A stretch of 64,000 nucleotides of DNA from Piper betle (Eukaryota > Streptophyta > Magnoliopsida > Piperales > Piperaceae). A program made the position numbers and the translations under genes. The stretch is from the NCBI GenBank assembly GCA_033002965.1, contig JAURVB010010371.1:1-64000 (forward strand), in the 5' to 3' direction. Positions 39,301 through 50,221 of this stretch are shown piece after piece. How positions within the stretch are numbered: the stretch's first letter is position 1; each line of letters starts with the position of its first letter. The notes beneath the pieces are model-generated. The model searched no databases and was not told the origin of the DNA. It was given only the letters and a program-made list of their open reading frames with translations.

Positions 39301-39668
39301 CAGTGCACCCAGATGAGCTTGATGAGGAGTTCGACACATTCCCAACCTCAAGAACTCATGATGTGGTGAGAATGAGATATGATAGGTTGAGGAGCGTGGC
39401 AGGACGGATACAAACTGTGGTTGGGGACATTGCAACACAAGGGGAGAGGATTCAATCGCTTCTGAGTTGGAGAGACCCAAGAGCTACCAGTTTGTTCATT
39501 TTGTTCTGTCTGTGCGCGTCGGTTGTGTTGTATGTGACACCGTTCAGAGTGATTGCATTGGTTGCGGGTCTGTACATGCTTCGCCATCCCAGGTTTCGGA
39601 GCAAGCTGCCATCGGTACCCAGCAACTTCTTCAAGCGTCTCCCTGCTAGAACAGATAGCTTGCTTTGA
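36378..39668 (+). pseudogene. FTIP1/MCTP-like C2-domain and PRT_C protein, disrupted
   Basis: The order matches FT-INTERACTING PROTEIN 1-type MCTPs, which are ER/plasmodesmata membrane tethers (three C2 domains, then PRT_C; about 770-800 residues in relatives). C2A lies at about 36510-36900 (YTSTYDLVEQVQYLYVRIV, then SDPYVEVKLGNYKGTTKHFE). The linker is at 36905-37050 (GTQADEAF, EAWHSDAAS, SKVYVSPKLWY). C2B is at about 37934-38250 (RVNVIEAQD). C2C and PRT_C lie in one open 499-residue stretch, 38169-39668, with two membrane-span groups and the usual RLPARTDSLL end. Breaks: a frame change with stops near 36605, a frame change near 36900, an 883-bp insertion at 37051-37933, an extra base next to it, and two or more indels at 38090-38170. 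A possible further shift separates the first ATGs from the DDF-x-LK motif. The intact 3' part suggests recent loss, or assembly indels in part. Confidence 0.85.
37051..37933 (+). mobile_element. 883-bp insertion in the FTIP1-like gene with GGTAT target duplication
   Basis: GGTAT stands at 37046-37050 and 37934-37938. The gene's homology stops and resumes exactly at these points (K-L-W-Y / L-R-V-N). Inside is an AT-rich tandem duplication with copies offset about 295-304 bp (CATCATCAG at 37380 and 37675; GGTTTTCTT-AATTTTC near 37555 and 37858). No coding sequence. It starts TGATGCAG and ends GCATAATA. It could also be read as an intron: GT at 37047-37048 and AG at 37933-37934. Confidence 0.7.
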
Positions 39669-39979
39669 TGAATGTTTTCTGTTTGGTATGTTGCACGCTT
39701 GTTCATATCTGACTTGGATTTGGAGTGGTTGCCATGTATTTTTTTTCTCTGAAGAAACAAGTGTGAAATGCAGAACTTAATTTCTTGGAGTTGGATAAAT
39801 ATGGATTAATGAGAGAAAATATTTCTGAAAATTTGGTTTTGGCTATGTGCTGTAGTGCTTACATGTTATAAGGTCTTAGAGCGGATGGGGAGGGATTTTG
39901 GGGTATCTTAGTTGTTTTTTGGAATTTTTTTCATTGTAAACTAATTTGCTTCAAGGAAGAAGGTTTTGAGAGCCAAAGG
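39669..39979. other. 3' flank of the FTIP1-like pseudogene
   Basis: Probable former 3' UTR followed by sequence with no feature recognised. Confidence 0.4.
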
Positions 39980-40147
39980 GGCTTTGGTTCTTGGTTTGAG
40001 AGGGAGATAGATTGAGAGATTGTAAAAATAATTTTGTTCTTTCTCAACCAAACACCATAAAGAGGAGAACAAATCTACAGCAAGAAAGATCAAAAATATT
40101 TTTATAATCTCTCAAGCACTCTCCCTCTCAAACTTAGAAGCAAAGCC
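39980..40147. mobile_element. Foldback MITE-like hairpin, about 168 bp
   Basis: The left arm begins GGCTTTGGTTCTTGGTTTGA and the right arm's reverse complement begins GGCTTTGCTTCTAAGTTTGA. Pairing continues through GAGAGGGAGA, GAGAGATT-TAAAAATA and GTTCTTTCT for about 70 bp each side, leaving a loop of about 35 bp. Confidence 0.7.
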
Positions 40148-40529
40148 ACCCACGTTCCAAGGCGCCCCGCCCAAGCACTACCATAACCCTGCGTGCTCGA
40201 GCACCGAAGCTCGATCGATGAGGCACCACTTGATGGCTTCATCTTCCTTCTTTTCCTTCGTATTTGCTATTACAAGGGTTGGAATCCCTTAATAGCCCCG
40301 ATCACATGAAATGTGGATGGGTGAATGGTGATGACGGCACATAAATCACGAAGAATTTTTAAGTAGTTCAGACTCCTACTTCACTTTCCTATCCCATGCT
40401 TATCCAATAGGACGTGCATGCCTTTCCTTGCTTCATTGGGTACCCACTTTGTATACATCAAGCAAATTACAAACCTTCTTTTCACAAGCTTTCACCCAAT
40501 GCCAAAGAATCTCACACACTCACCCTAGA
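40148..40529. other. Intergenic sequence
   Basis: No gene or repeat recognised. Confidence 0.4.
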
Positions 40530-43500
40530 TGTAACACTCTAATTTGGCCAGCAGAGTGAACTAAACCGAACAGATAAATTTTGGAATACTATTTCACAAC
40601 TCATTAAAATGGAGAACCAACAAAAAATAATAAAGGCGTCAAAAGACAGAACCCAAGGGGATCGGATGTGCATACAACACTATCATGCATGTAAGACACC
40701 TAAAGCTTGGCTTATGTAAATAGTTTATCCTAGATGAATTGAAATTATAAAAGAGACTAAGTTTTTAGAGAAATCTAGTAGAATCTCTCTTGTAAATAAG
40801 ACAATAAAAAAAGTACACAATCTGTATAATTATTATTCAATCGCAAAATAATCTCATAACAAATCATGATATCATTCAACATTCACATAAACATTTCCAA
40901 GGTGTTATGCTATATTTTCAGATCATTCACATTATATTTAACACAAGTTTCACATTCATCAAATTGTGAGCTTACTTGGTCTTTATATAGGCCCTTCTCT
41001 TGCAATTACAATGATTACAAAAAGTTTTCCAACTTATATTCCTTCTTGGCTCCATGTACCTACATACGTGACATGGTTATGCATTATCTGGATATTTATT
41101 TTCTTTCAATTCCAGGACTCCAAGGCTTGGAGTTACTTGCATAAAATAAGTTAGACTTACGTATCCCATAATATTCCATCTGCAATAGAAAGGAAATACA
41201 TTTAGGTATACAAAAACTAACAACAGTCATAGTGTTATATCAATCGAGGGGCAAGCTAGCATGGGTCACAACACAAGTCTCAAGGTCACATAATCACAAC
41301 ATCAACACTTGATCCATCATCTCAAGACATCAACACTATAAGTCAGATACATATCCCACAAATAACAAAGTCCCCAAGGGATACAACACAAACAACCAAA
41401 AACCCACAACACCTAAACACCGGCTCAACATCCACCAGAGTCCTCATGATCTGTGCAACTACACTGGCCAATACCAAGTCTGCTCGTCTATATAATTTAA
41501 TAAACAATGTCAGTAACGAGTGTCACTAAGTCCTAAATAACTAATAGAGAAAATCTCAATACCGGTAGATAAATAAAATAGTTATCCAAGAGAAACTGAA
41601 AAGAAACAACAACCTCTCCACAACATGTTGATCGTAAGCAAGTGACCAATAAGGGCCTAATCATAATCGCTGATAATCCATTACATTGACCTGATAATAG
41701 CTTATGGTAACATGCAGGTAATATGGCCAATAGGGCCTGGTTGACAATCATTACAGTACTGTGTGGTCTGGATATACTCACAGAGGCAACAGGTCAAATA
41801 CTGCTAAAATATACACTATATATAGATAGTAGTATGATATCATGTATATATAAGACCGTCACCGAACACCACAGGTGGGTACCGACTGATCCCTCGGTGA
41901 TATCACGCATCATATCCATCACACGTGCAAGTCAAAATCCGAAAACATAATACGTATATCAAGTTTGGGCATAGATATGTCATATAGCGCTGAACTGCAA
42001 CTTTGAACTAGATTTTATATCCTTTCGAAAATTCATCAAGGGATCTCTTCCTTAAAGTTTTATTAATCTTAAAGATCGATTAAATGACCTATAGGTAGCG
42101 GAATCCAATAAATGCCACCAACTACGTTCTACGATATAAATCAAATCATTTGAGCCAAGTAGAAGAGAGTTCTAATGGACCTAAGAAGAGCTCCTCATCC
42201 GATCTGCTGCAAGCTCATCTTCGAGAGGCCTAACGATGTGGAAGCTACACATTTTTATATGATGAATGCATATAATGCATGAATAGTTCTAGATGCAGCA
42301 AGGATGCATTGTATGCACATAGAAAATTAAATAAACACACATTGATCTTATTTGATATGATAATTGTACTCGCACGTGAATTCTAGCTATCGTGCAATAA
42401 ATTGAAAGGTTAGTAAACCATGTGCTAAAATCATAAGTGTGATGTCAGTATATGAGAAACATCATCTAGCCTTAAACTACGTGCAGTTAAGATATCAAAA
42501 GATGTCAGCCTGTCCGGGGATCTGGACACCTAAACTTAAGATATCCTAATATAGTAAATAGTCATACATTATTTGAATAATTATTAAAATAATCTGAACT
42601 AGTTGGTAAATTAGTTGGCAACCGAACAGTTAAATTGCCTAGAGTGAATTAAGATATGTACTTGAAAGATGTCGAATCAAACGGATTTATTGTGGCTCCT
42701 GTGGAGCAAATTAAGATATCGTAATCACTCAACCCAATTGTGCTAATAATAATTTTTATTAATTAAATATTTCATCATTTAATAAATTAATCGAACTCAT
42801 TGTGAAATTAATTAAGGTCACACAGTTGGTTCGTTTCAAAATTATACAGACACAAAAACTATTACTATGTTACCTATTTAATTAATTAATAGTTGGTACA
42901 CAATCCGGGTGACTTGTATGCGACCTAAATTTTATAAAGTTTGCACCTTTTTATTGTTATAATCTTGATTATGTAATTTAGGAAGTGTTTTATTGCGCAC
43001 AATTATCAAACACACAATACTGCAATCCAAATAACAATAAATATGTAAACTTTATATAAAAATCAAAATTTTACAATGATTTAACATGCAAAATATATTA
43101 AATAATATATCAAAATGATCAAAATGATATGATCTACATGATTTTATCAAGGTTTACATAGAAATAATACAAAGCATGCAAAATAATGAAAGAAAAGGAA
43201 AGAAAAGTGTACCTGGAGGAAGAGGAAGAGGAAGAGAAGGGGGAAGAAAGGGGAGGAAAGGGAGGGAAAGGAGGGAAGAAACAATGGGAAAAGAGGGGAA
43301 AGGAAGAAGAAGGGTGAGGGTGAGGGGTGGCAGCCAAGGAGGAAGGAGGAGGAGAGGAGAGATAGGGAAGAAAAGAGAGGGTGGCTAGGGGTTTTAAAAA
43401 CCCTACCCCATGCGCTGGGGACACAAGAGGTGCACTCGCATGCACGCCAGCGCTGCAGCCCTGAGGCCTTAGTGCCACAACGTTGGGCCCCATAATAGGG

Positions 43501-44141
43501 CCAGAAGAGGAAAATAGAGGGAAGGAGAGGGGGAAAGGGAAGGGGCTGGCTAGGGAAGGCTACTAGGGCATGTCGAGGGTTAGAGGGTATGCCAAGGATG
43601 CATGAGGAGTGGCAGCCAAGGAGGAAGGAGGAGAAGAGGAGAAGAGATGAGGAAGAAAAGAGAGGGTGGCTAGGGGTTGTAAAAAACCCTACCCTATGCG
43701 CTAGGGACACAAGAGGTGCACTCGCATGCACACCAGCGCTGCAGCCCCAAGGCCCTAGCACCACAATGCTGGGCCCCATAATCAGGCCAGAAGAGGAAAA
43801 TAGAGGGAAGGAGAGGGGAAAAGGGAAGGGGCTGGCTAGGGAAGGCTACTAGGGCATGTCTAAGGTTAGAGGGTATGGTAAGGATGCATGCAACACGACT
43901 CTAACGCGACACACAGCCCTAGGCTAACTAAACACATTAAACCACAATAAGGCCACTACTTGATAATTGGGGCCGACTGGATAAAATGCAACGGTGGGTA
44001 TGCCCAATGCCCAAGTCCACAAAAACACATACAAACCTACTTAATGCCAACCCGATAAAATCGGACCGGTTGAATGCTAATTGAGTTGAACCAAAATGAA
44101 ATTAATCGCAAAAACACCGAACCAATGGGTTGTGTTTTACA
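40530..44141 (-). mobile_element. 3' LTR of a minus-strand Ty3/gypsy element, about 3.6 kb
   Basis: The left edge is TGTAACACTCTAATTTGG and the right edge TGTGTTTTACA. Immediately to the right lies the reverse complement of a polypurine tract (AAGGGGGTGGT after GAGGATGAAATTTTCTT on the minus strand), as expected before a 3' LTR. Content is LTR-like throughout (TCAGTAACGAGTGTCACT near 41510; purine-rich 43.2-43.85 kb). Confidence 0.8.
43327..43890. repeat. 282-bp tandem duplication inside the LTR
   Basis: GTGGCAGCCAAGGAGGAAGG begins at 43327 and again at 43609. The two copies agree closely through GCTACTAGGGCATGTC and AAGGATGCATG. The purine-rich units create long artificial ORFs on both strands. 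Confidence 0.9.
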
Positions 44142-44620
44142 ACCACCCCCTTAAGAAAATTTCATCCTCAAAATTTACCTTAAAGAGAAATAACCACTCA
44201 AAGCACAATGCACATTAGAAACAACAATAAGAGCCACAAACCACAACAAGGCAAAAGAAGAGAAAGAAGACTATCTCACACAATAGCCAGAGCAAACAAG
44301 CTAGGGAAATATTGCCTCATCACTACCCTTAAGCTCTCAAGTTGCCTCCTCAATGCCATGCCTGGACTACAAAACCTTGACCAAGGGTACCTTCTAACGA
44401 ATGGTCTTCAAACAGCAATTCAAGATCTGCACAACCTCTTCCTCATATGACAAGTCGGAACAAAGTTCCAACACCTCGTACAAGATCTGATGTGACTGAT
44501 GGCACATAACTCTTCAGCAGAGATACATGAAACACTGGATGCACTACTGATAAACTGGGTGGAAGGGCGAGCATGTAGTGCCTCCTCTCCTATGCACTCT
44601 GAGCGCCTCAAATGGACTTA
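44142..44620 (-). pseudogene. 3' end of a Ty3/gypsy (chromovirus-like) polyprotein
   Basis: On the minus strand from about 44575 a frame reads LALPPSLSVVHPVFHVS then LLKSYVP, the post-integrase linker of plant gypsy elements. A shifted frame reads YEEEVVQIL, KVPLVKVL and SRHGIEEAT up to 44300, the usual C-terminus just before the polypurine tract. Two tryptophan positions are now TAG and TGA. The rest of the pol gene is absent beyond about 44620. Confidence 0.75.
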
Positions 44621-45493
44621 TAAAGTTTCATGTAAACACTTAGTAGATCATTACATGAGTTTTACACATTATATTGACTCTTTTAATCTATTCAAACAAT
44701 AGGCTCAATTTAGAGTAAGTCATAGTAACAACACATCACAACAAGCATAGTCTAGTTTTTAGATGTTATGTTCATATCTTTATTGATGTTCATTTGAGCT
44801 AATATTTTAGCATCTGTTAGCTAACATGCAAACCTAAAAACATGCAAAATCTTGTAGTAAGAAAGTGTAAAACCCGTGATTCGAATCAGGGTTTTATAAT
44901 CTGAACCGGTCAGTTCGACCATTATTTTTAGTCGAGTTAAGTTTTAATTACGAGACGACCATTCATTTTTCTCACCAACCATTTGTTTTTCTCAACTGAC
45001 CATTCATTTTTTACGACCGATTATTCATTTTTCTCACTAACCACTCGTTTTCATTCCCCTGACATCTATATATTCCACACTTCTGACACTGTCACCATTC
45101 AACCGCCACCATCCTCCTCACCCAACTTCTTTCTTCTTTTTCTTCCTTCTCTTTTCCCACAATCCTCACTCCAAGCCAGCCACAACGTTGTTGCCATCAC
45201 CACATGACTAGCGATTAGGTATGGGTAGGTGCTCATCGTTTAGGCGCTAAGGCACGCTTGGAGCTTCTACCATATCCGTTTAGGACTCACCCCTGATTTA
45301 TTGTTCTATTCTACCTTGATTTAATTTTTATAGATTGTAGGATGAGTTAAGTGGTGTTTTATCAGATCCAAGATAGCTCAAGTCATTTAGTTAAATAGTT
45401 TTCTGGATTAATAACCCTCGAGGATGAGATCCCTTGAGTATGTTTTCGAAAATAAGATCCACCACAAGTTGTCTTCAGGCCTATTATATATAT

Positions 45494-45496
<3 letters not shown>

Positions 45497-45528
<32 letters not shown>
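45497..45528. repeat. (TA)n microsatellite
   Basis: TA dinucleotide run. Confidence 0.9.
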
Positions 45529-45531
<3 letters not shown>

Positions 45532-45554
45532 TTTATAATTTTGCGATATACCGT

Positions 45555-45970
45555 ACTATGCAAGCGAGCATGTGCAATCGAAGCCGCCGACAACCATGCT
45601 ATGCAAGTGGCATGTGCCAATCGAAGCCGGGAACACCGACAACCATGTTATGCTAGTGGCATGTGCTAGTTGAAGCCACCGAAAACTATGCTACGCAAGT
45701 GGCATGTGCCAGTCATAAGCCGAAATTGACAACCATGCTACTCAAGTGGCATGTGCTAGTTGATGCCCGAGAATACCAATAACCATATGTGCCAGTCAAA
45801 GCCGCCGACAACCATGCTACGCAAGTGGCATGTGTCAGTCGATGCTGGGAATACAGACAACCATGTTATGCTAGTGGCATGTGTCAGTAGAAGCCGCCGA
45901 CAACCATACAATGCAAGTGGCATGTGCTAGTCGAAGTCAGAAATACCGATAACCATGCTACGCGAGTGGG
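45555..45970. repeat. 48-bp minisatellite
   Basis: About nine diverged units carry CAACCATGCTA-GCAAGTGGCATGTGCCAGTCGAAGCC. GTGGCATGTG recurs near 45607, 45655, 45700, 45748, 45822, 45871, 45919 and 45965. Alternate units carry GGGAATACC or GCCGCC between them, hinting at a two-unit (about 96-bp) higher period. Confidence 0.8.
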
Positions 45971-46689
45971 TATGGAAGTAAGAAAAAAGGCTTAGGATAT
46001 GACAGTAGTCCCAAGGGACCAGAAAGAGAAATGGGAAAATGCCGAGAGAGGCATCAACAACAATCAGATCAGTTGTGCAGTTAAAAGATGATTTCAGTTC
46101 AGTAGATGCCCTCAGAGATTTCACGATGTTTTCTTTCATATGAGAGTTTTCTCTCATAGCCAGTTTGATATTAGTATGTTTTGGACCAACACTTATTACT
46201 GATGTATTTTTATTATATATGTAGGTGATGATCATGAGTAGGATGAGCCAATCTGGATGGAGGAGCAGTGACATCTCTTGCACACATGTCAGGCGATAGA
46301 GTGTTAATATTTTATTATATTATTATTATATTAAGAATGATGTGATGTAAGGTATGACAATTGAATTCATATGATGTGAAAAGTAATTACAATGCACATA
46401 TGGGTCGAGACCCAAGATTTAGAATGAAATATGCAGCAGGTTAGAATTTTGTGTGAATATCAATGTGTGGTATATTTATATATATTTACACATGTTGATT
46501 TGACAGGGTGGACTTTAATTGCACTTTTAAGGGAAATTTTGTCCATTCTATTTTTGGAATTTTTATCAACTTTATCGTACTTATTTTGTGTGGTAAACTA
46601 GTTGACATGTCATTCATGTAGTAGCATGTTAGGGTTTCGTGCATTCATCCATGCATAATGATAAACATCTTCCATCTTGACATAGATTG

Positions 46690-46820
46690 TGTACAGCAAG
46701 GGTTTTACCCTAGGGTGGTTGGGAATGACCTCGGGAAGCACAATGCAAGTCAATCTACACCAAGGGTTTTTACCCAAGGGTGGTTGGGAATGACCTCGGG
46801 AAGCACAATGCAAGTCCCAG
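46690..46820. repeat. 65-bp tandem duplication
   Basis: GGGTGGTTGGGAATGACCTC begins at 46713 and 46778, continuing through AAGCACAATGCAAGTC. Each copy is preceded by a palindrome-like GGGTTTTACCC. Confidence 0.85.
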
Positions 46821-46829
46821 AAGATCTAA

Positions 46830-49419
46830 GATCAACCAGAAGGGTTTCACACACATGAAATGCACTCTAGACATGTGGGGCACAATTCTAATATCTAACT
46901 ACGACTCGACAGTCGACACAACCGAATTGAAAATAAAGTCGCGACAACAAAGTGTCCAACCGAATATGCCAAACACAAGAAGAGATTTGAGCCTTGACTC
47001 AAACATAACATACCATATACATACACAGTAAGAAGGGTCGGACCCAATTAACACAATCTGGGTCAAGATCAAACCAATACAAAGCCCATCAGGCAAACAA
47101 TCTAGGTCTCACATGCGCGGCCAAATCTAGGTACATCCGGCCAGATTTTGCCACCCATGGCCAACTCTAGCAAATTCGACGTCATCTTGTCGGATGGCCG
47201 AGTTAGCCACCATGCGGCCGAACCCGGCTGTCGGTTGCTGTGATATAAGGTGGGGGTGAAGGTGTTTTTTAAATATAATTAATCTGGACCATCCTTGGAG
47301 TTGGACGGTGATGGTCCAAATTAGAGTTTGGAGCTGGAAATATATCCTACCCTTGGCTCGGATAAACTTCTCTCATATATATTTATATATAAAAGATATT
47401 AAATTAGCACGAAAACAAATGTATCCCCTCTAATTAATTATTATTATTAAAAAGTCTAAAGTCAATGTTTTTCCTTTTTGTTATTTGATATATTCACATT
47501 TACAGTCCATATATATAATTAGGTTTTGTATTTATAAAATTTGAATGAAACAATAACTTATTTTTGCATAATCACTTATATTACTAACTAATATGATACA
47601 ACCACAGTTGAATATATCCATTATTTAGAAATTTTCCACTTAAACTGAATTGCCCCTTGTCTATTAAAAAAATAAGCTAAAAATGGTAAGCTAATGCAAA
47701 ATCAGTGTATTAAAAACAGTGAATTTGGTATTTTTTTATTTTTCCAAAGTGATTTTAGTGATTTTCACCTGATAATGATTTTTTAAATATTTTTATATAT
47801 AAAAGATATATAATTATATCATTCATATATTTAAAAAAGATAAACAATAATATTGATAAAAAATCCATATCTACGCATTCTATCCTCTTCAAACCAAACA
47901 TGGTTTTTGATGGCCAATTTAATTATCGCTAATTAATGTTAGAATTATTTTTATAACTGTATACTATTTTTTATACTGCCAAAAAATATTAGTAAAATTT
48001 TAAAAATAATTGCATGTGCCAAATGTTATTTTATAAATATTACTTTTAATTATTCTAACAACCCAAAAATGATGATAAAAATTTCTATAGATTTTAAATA
48101 AAATTTTCTATCACAACCAAATGCTCTATTACGTTTTATATTTAGATTTAGTTTTGATGACTTATATTCTGTCATTGAACAAAAACAAGTTCAGTTGCAT
48201 TAGTTTTATTCGACTGCCATGACAACATAGTTAATAATGTCCAATTTTACTAATATTTAAATATAGGTTTTCGAAAATAAAAATTAGCAATCAAAAAATT
48301 TGACCAACTATAATATACCAAGCATCATCAATAATCAGATTCAACTATATTTTAAACTGTGTATAACCGTATTTGTTTGCTTTTTTTGTGATTTTCACAT
48401 TTAAACTGGTTTTTATTTGTGTAATATTTCTCTTCCCAATTAAATTTTGTTTGAATTTGTGATTTCGAGTGACAAGATGTTGCCTATTATATGATTGTTG
48501 GCTGGATATTTCTTAGGATTTTACATATTTGCCAGAAAATAGATTAATTTCATCCTTCATAGTATGACCATTTATTTCATGATGTTTCATTGTTTTGAGT
48601 TGCTGTAAGTTGCTGCATAATTGTATATATTTGCTCTTTTTTGTCATTTTTTTTATTTGAACAGATTTTTACCGTGTAATAATCATTCTTTGCCCACTAA
48701 GATTTTGTTTGCAGTTGTGATTTAGGAGGGCAAGATGTCTTTTTCTTTGTATTATATGATTGGGTGCATTGTTGGTCCTAAGCTGGTATAAACGAGGAGG
48801 GTTGGTGTCGCTAATGGCCTCGGGAATAGATCCTAGAGTTTACAATCTAATGCCCCCAACACCCTTTAGCTAGTATAGATTTGTACAGGCTTTCACCATC
48901 TGAGAGAGATGTACAGATTTGTCTGGCCATTCAAACGCTTCTGGACATTGCCTGATCAAGGTGCAAGGTCATCTTTAAGGGCATTTTATAGGATTAAAAA
49001 GCTGAAAAGTTAAGCTCCTCACCCTTGCAATGTAGCAAACTAACATGCCCAAGAAAAAAACTTCTTTTCTTGTGAAGAGGGCAAGGAATTGTGGAGCAGT
49101 TTGCTAGAAGGAACTGCTTCCAACAGTGTCTCATGAGGGCTTCTCTAGAGGAAAATGTTTCTGACTGGAGTTAAAACATTCAGAGTTATTCTTATACTTG
49201 TTATTCATGTTTGGTTGAAGCCAAGGCCATGAAGGGGCTACGTGTTGAGCAGTTCAACTACCATTTTTATTTTGTGATAATGCACCAATAAAGAAGGCAA
49301 ATTATATTTATTAGAGAATGAAACGTTCCGATTGCTTATTTCATGCTGAATACAACACTTATCTCAACAATCAGTTTTAAAAAAAGAAGAAACTTTTAAG
49401 AATGGTTCTACTCAGTTTT
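46830..49419. other. AT-rich intergenic sequence
   Basis: No gene recognised. 47.1-47.25 kb is GC-rich and LTR-like; 47.4-48.5 kb is very AT-rich. The 48.8-49.25 kb stretch is less AT-rich but gives no family match. Confidence 0.35.
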
Positions 49420-49830
49420 TTACAAGCACGTCAAGATGTGACTATTCTTAAACTGAAGAAAAAAATCAGAATGGGCTTCCTTACTTTGATGGGATTCATG
49501 AAAGAAAGGTGCAGAGTTAATTGTTTCATTTGCAAGAGCAAGATCAGGCGGATGAAAGAATTTATTGACAGAGAGACATGAGATGCAAGAGTGAGGATGC
49601 CTTCTCCAGAGCTCATTGTCTTCTAAAGAGAAAGCAGTAATAGTGTCAGGACCACCAAGATGTAACGAGAGGAATGGTGCCCAGAAGCCAAGGAGGTCAT
49701 CATTGTTCTTCTTGCTGGACTTGGAGTCCTCTGTGTTAGAGACATGGCTCAAGGCAAAGATAGCCATGCTATCAGCAAGCAGGTAGGCAACTGCTCATTC
49801 GTTTCCTATGGCGGGCAAATAGGATAAGAG
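49420..49830 (-). pseudogene. DUF4220/DUF594-type protein fragment
   Basis: The minus-strand frame reads VAYLLADSMAIFALSHVS, then LLGFWAPFLSLHLGGPDTIT and AFSLEDNELW, the signature of plant DUF4220 (DUF594) membrane proteins, a monocot-expanded family of unknown function. A TGA stands where relatives have tryptophan just upstream, and the frame shifts after DNELW (the other frame continues EGILTLASHVS). Only about 110 of about 650-700 residues remain. Confidence 0.7.
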
Positions 49831-50221
49831 TGATTTGTATGATGAGGCTCACAACAGCAGCACATTGGGTCTTTCATTCAAAGATTCCAAATATTGTTCT
49901 CCGCAGTTGGTATGCATACAATCATTCATGCTTGTAATCAACTAAAGGCCCGTTTCATCAGCTTCCAACACTAAATGATGCTTTTGGGAGTCCACAAGTT
50001 CCACAGTGGGATCATTAATGGAATGGTTTTCACATGTTCTAACCTTGGCGTCGTTTCTTGGGGCATTATTTTGTTGCTGAAGACCATCGTATTGCCCTGG
50101 AGCGGAAGGTGTTGACAGTGGCATGGACTTCACCTGATTTGGGGGCCATCCATATCTTTCACATAATAGAACAAACAATTATTCATATTCATGACTCATC
50201 CCTTTAAGATCTAGCAGAATC
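49831..50221. other. Intergenic sequence
   Basis: An open frame (49942-50178, minus) has no recognised family and no ATG start; no feature is supported. Confidence 0.35.

Larger units (their letters stand above)
44866..46358 (+). mobile_element. Possible LTR in plus orientation
   Basis: It begins TGTAAAACCCGTGATTCG, like family LTR starts. Around 45404-45450 it has AATAACC..GAGGATGAGATCCCTT, as in other LTRs, and near 46170-46260 it has LTR-end-like sequence. The end (GTATGACA near 46358) and target duplication are uncertain. Confidence 0.4.

Noticed and set aside
38351..39760. Several minus-strand and out-of-frame ORFs across the MCTP C-terminal region
   Set aside because: They are shadows of the PRT_C coding frame, which has clear homology.
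43147..43779. 210- and 119-residue minus-strand ORFs and plus-strand E/K/R-rich ORFs
   Set aside because: They come from the purine-rich 282-bp tandem duplication; composition alone explains them.
45555..45970. Regularly spaced repeats considered as CRISPR-like
   Set aside because: The units are diverged and directly adjacent with no unique spacers, and this is plant nuclear DNA.
49942..50178. 78-residue minus-strand ORF near the DUF4220 fragment
   Set aside because: It has no ATG and no recognised domain, and I could not connect it to the DUF4220 frame by a plausible splice.
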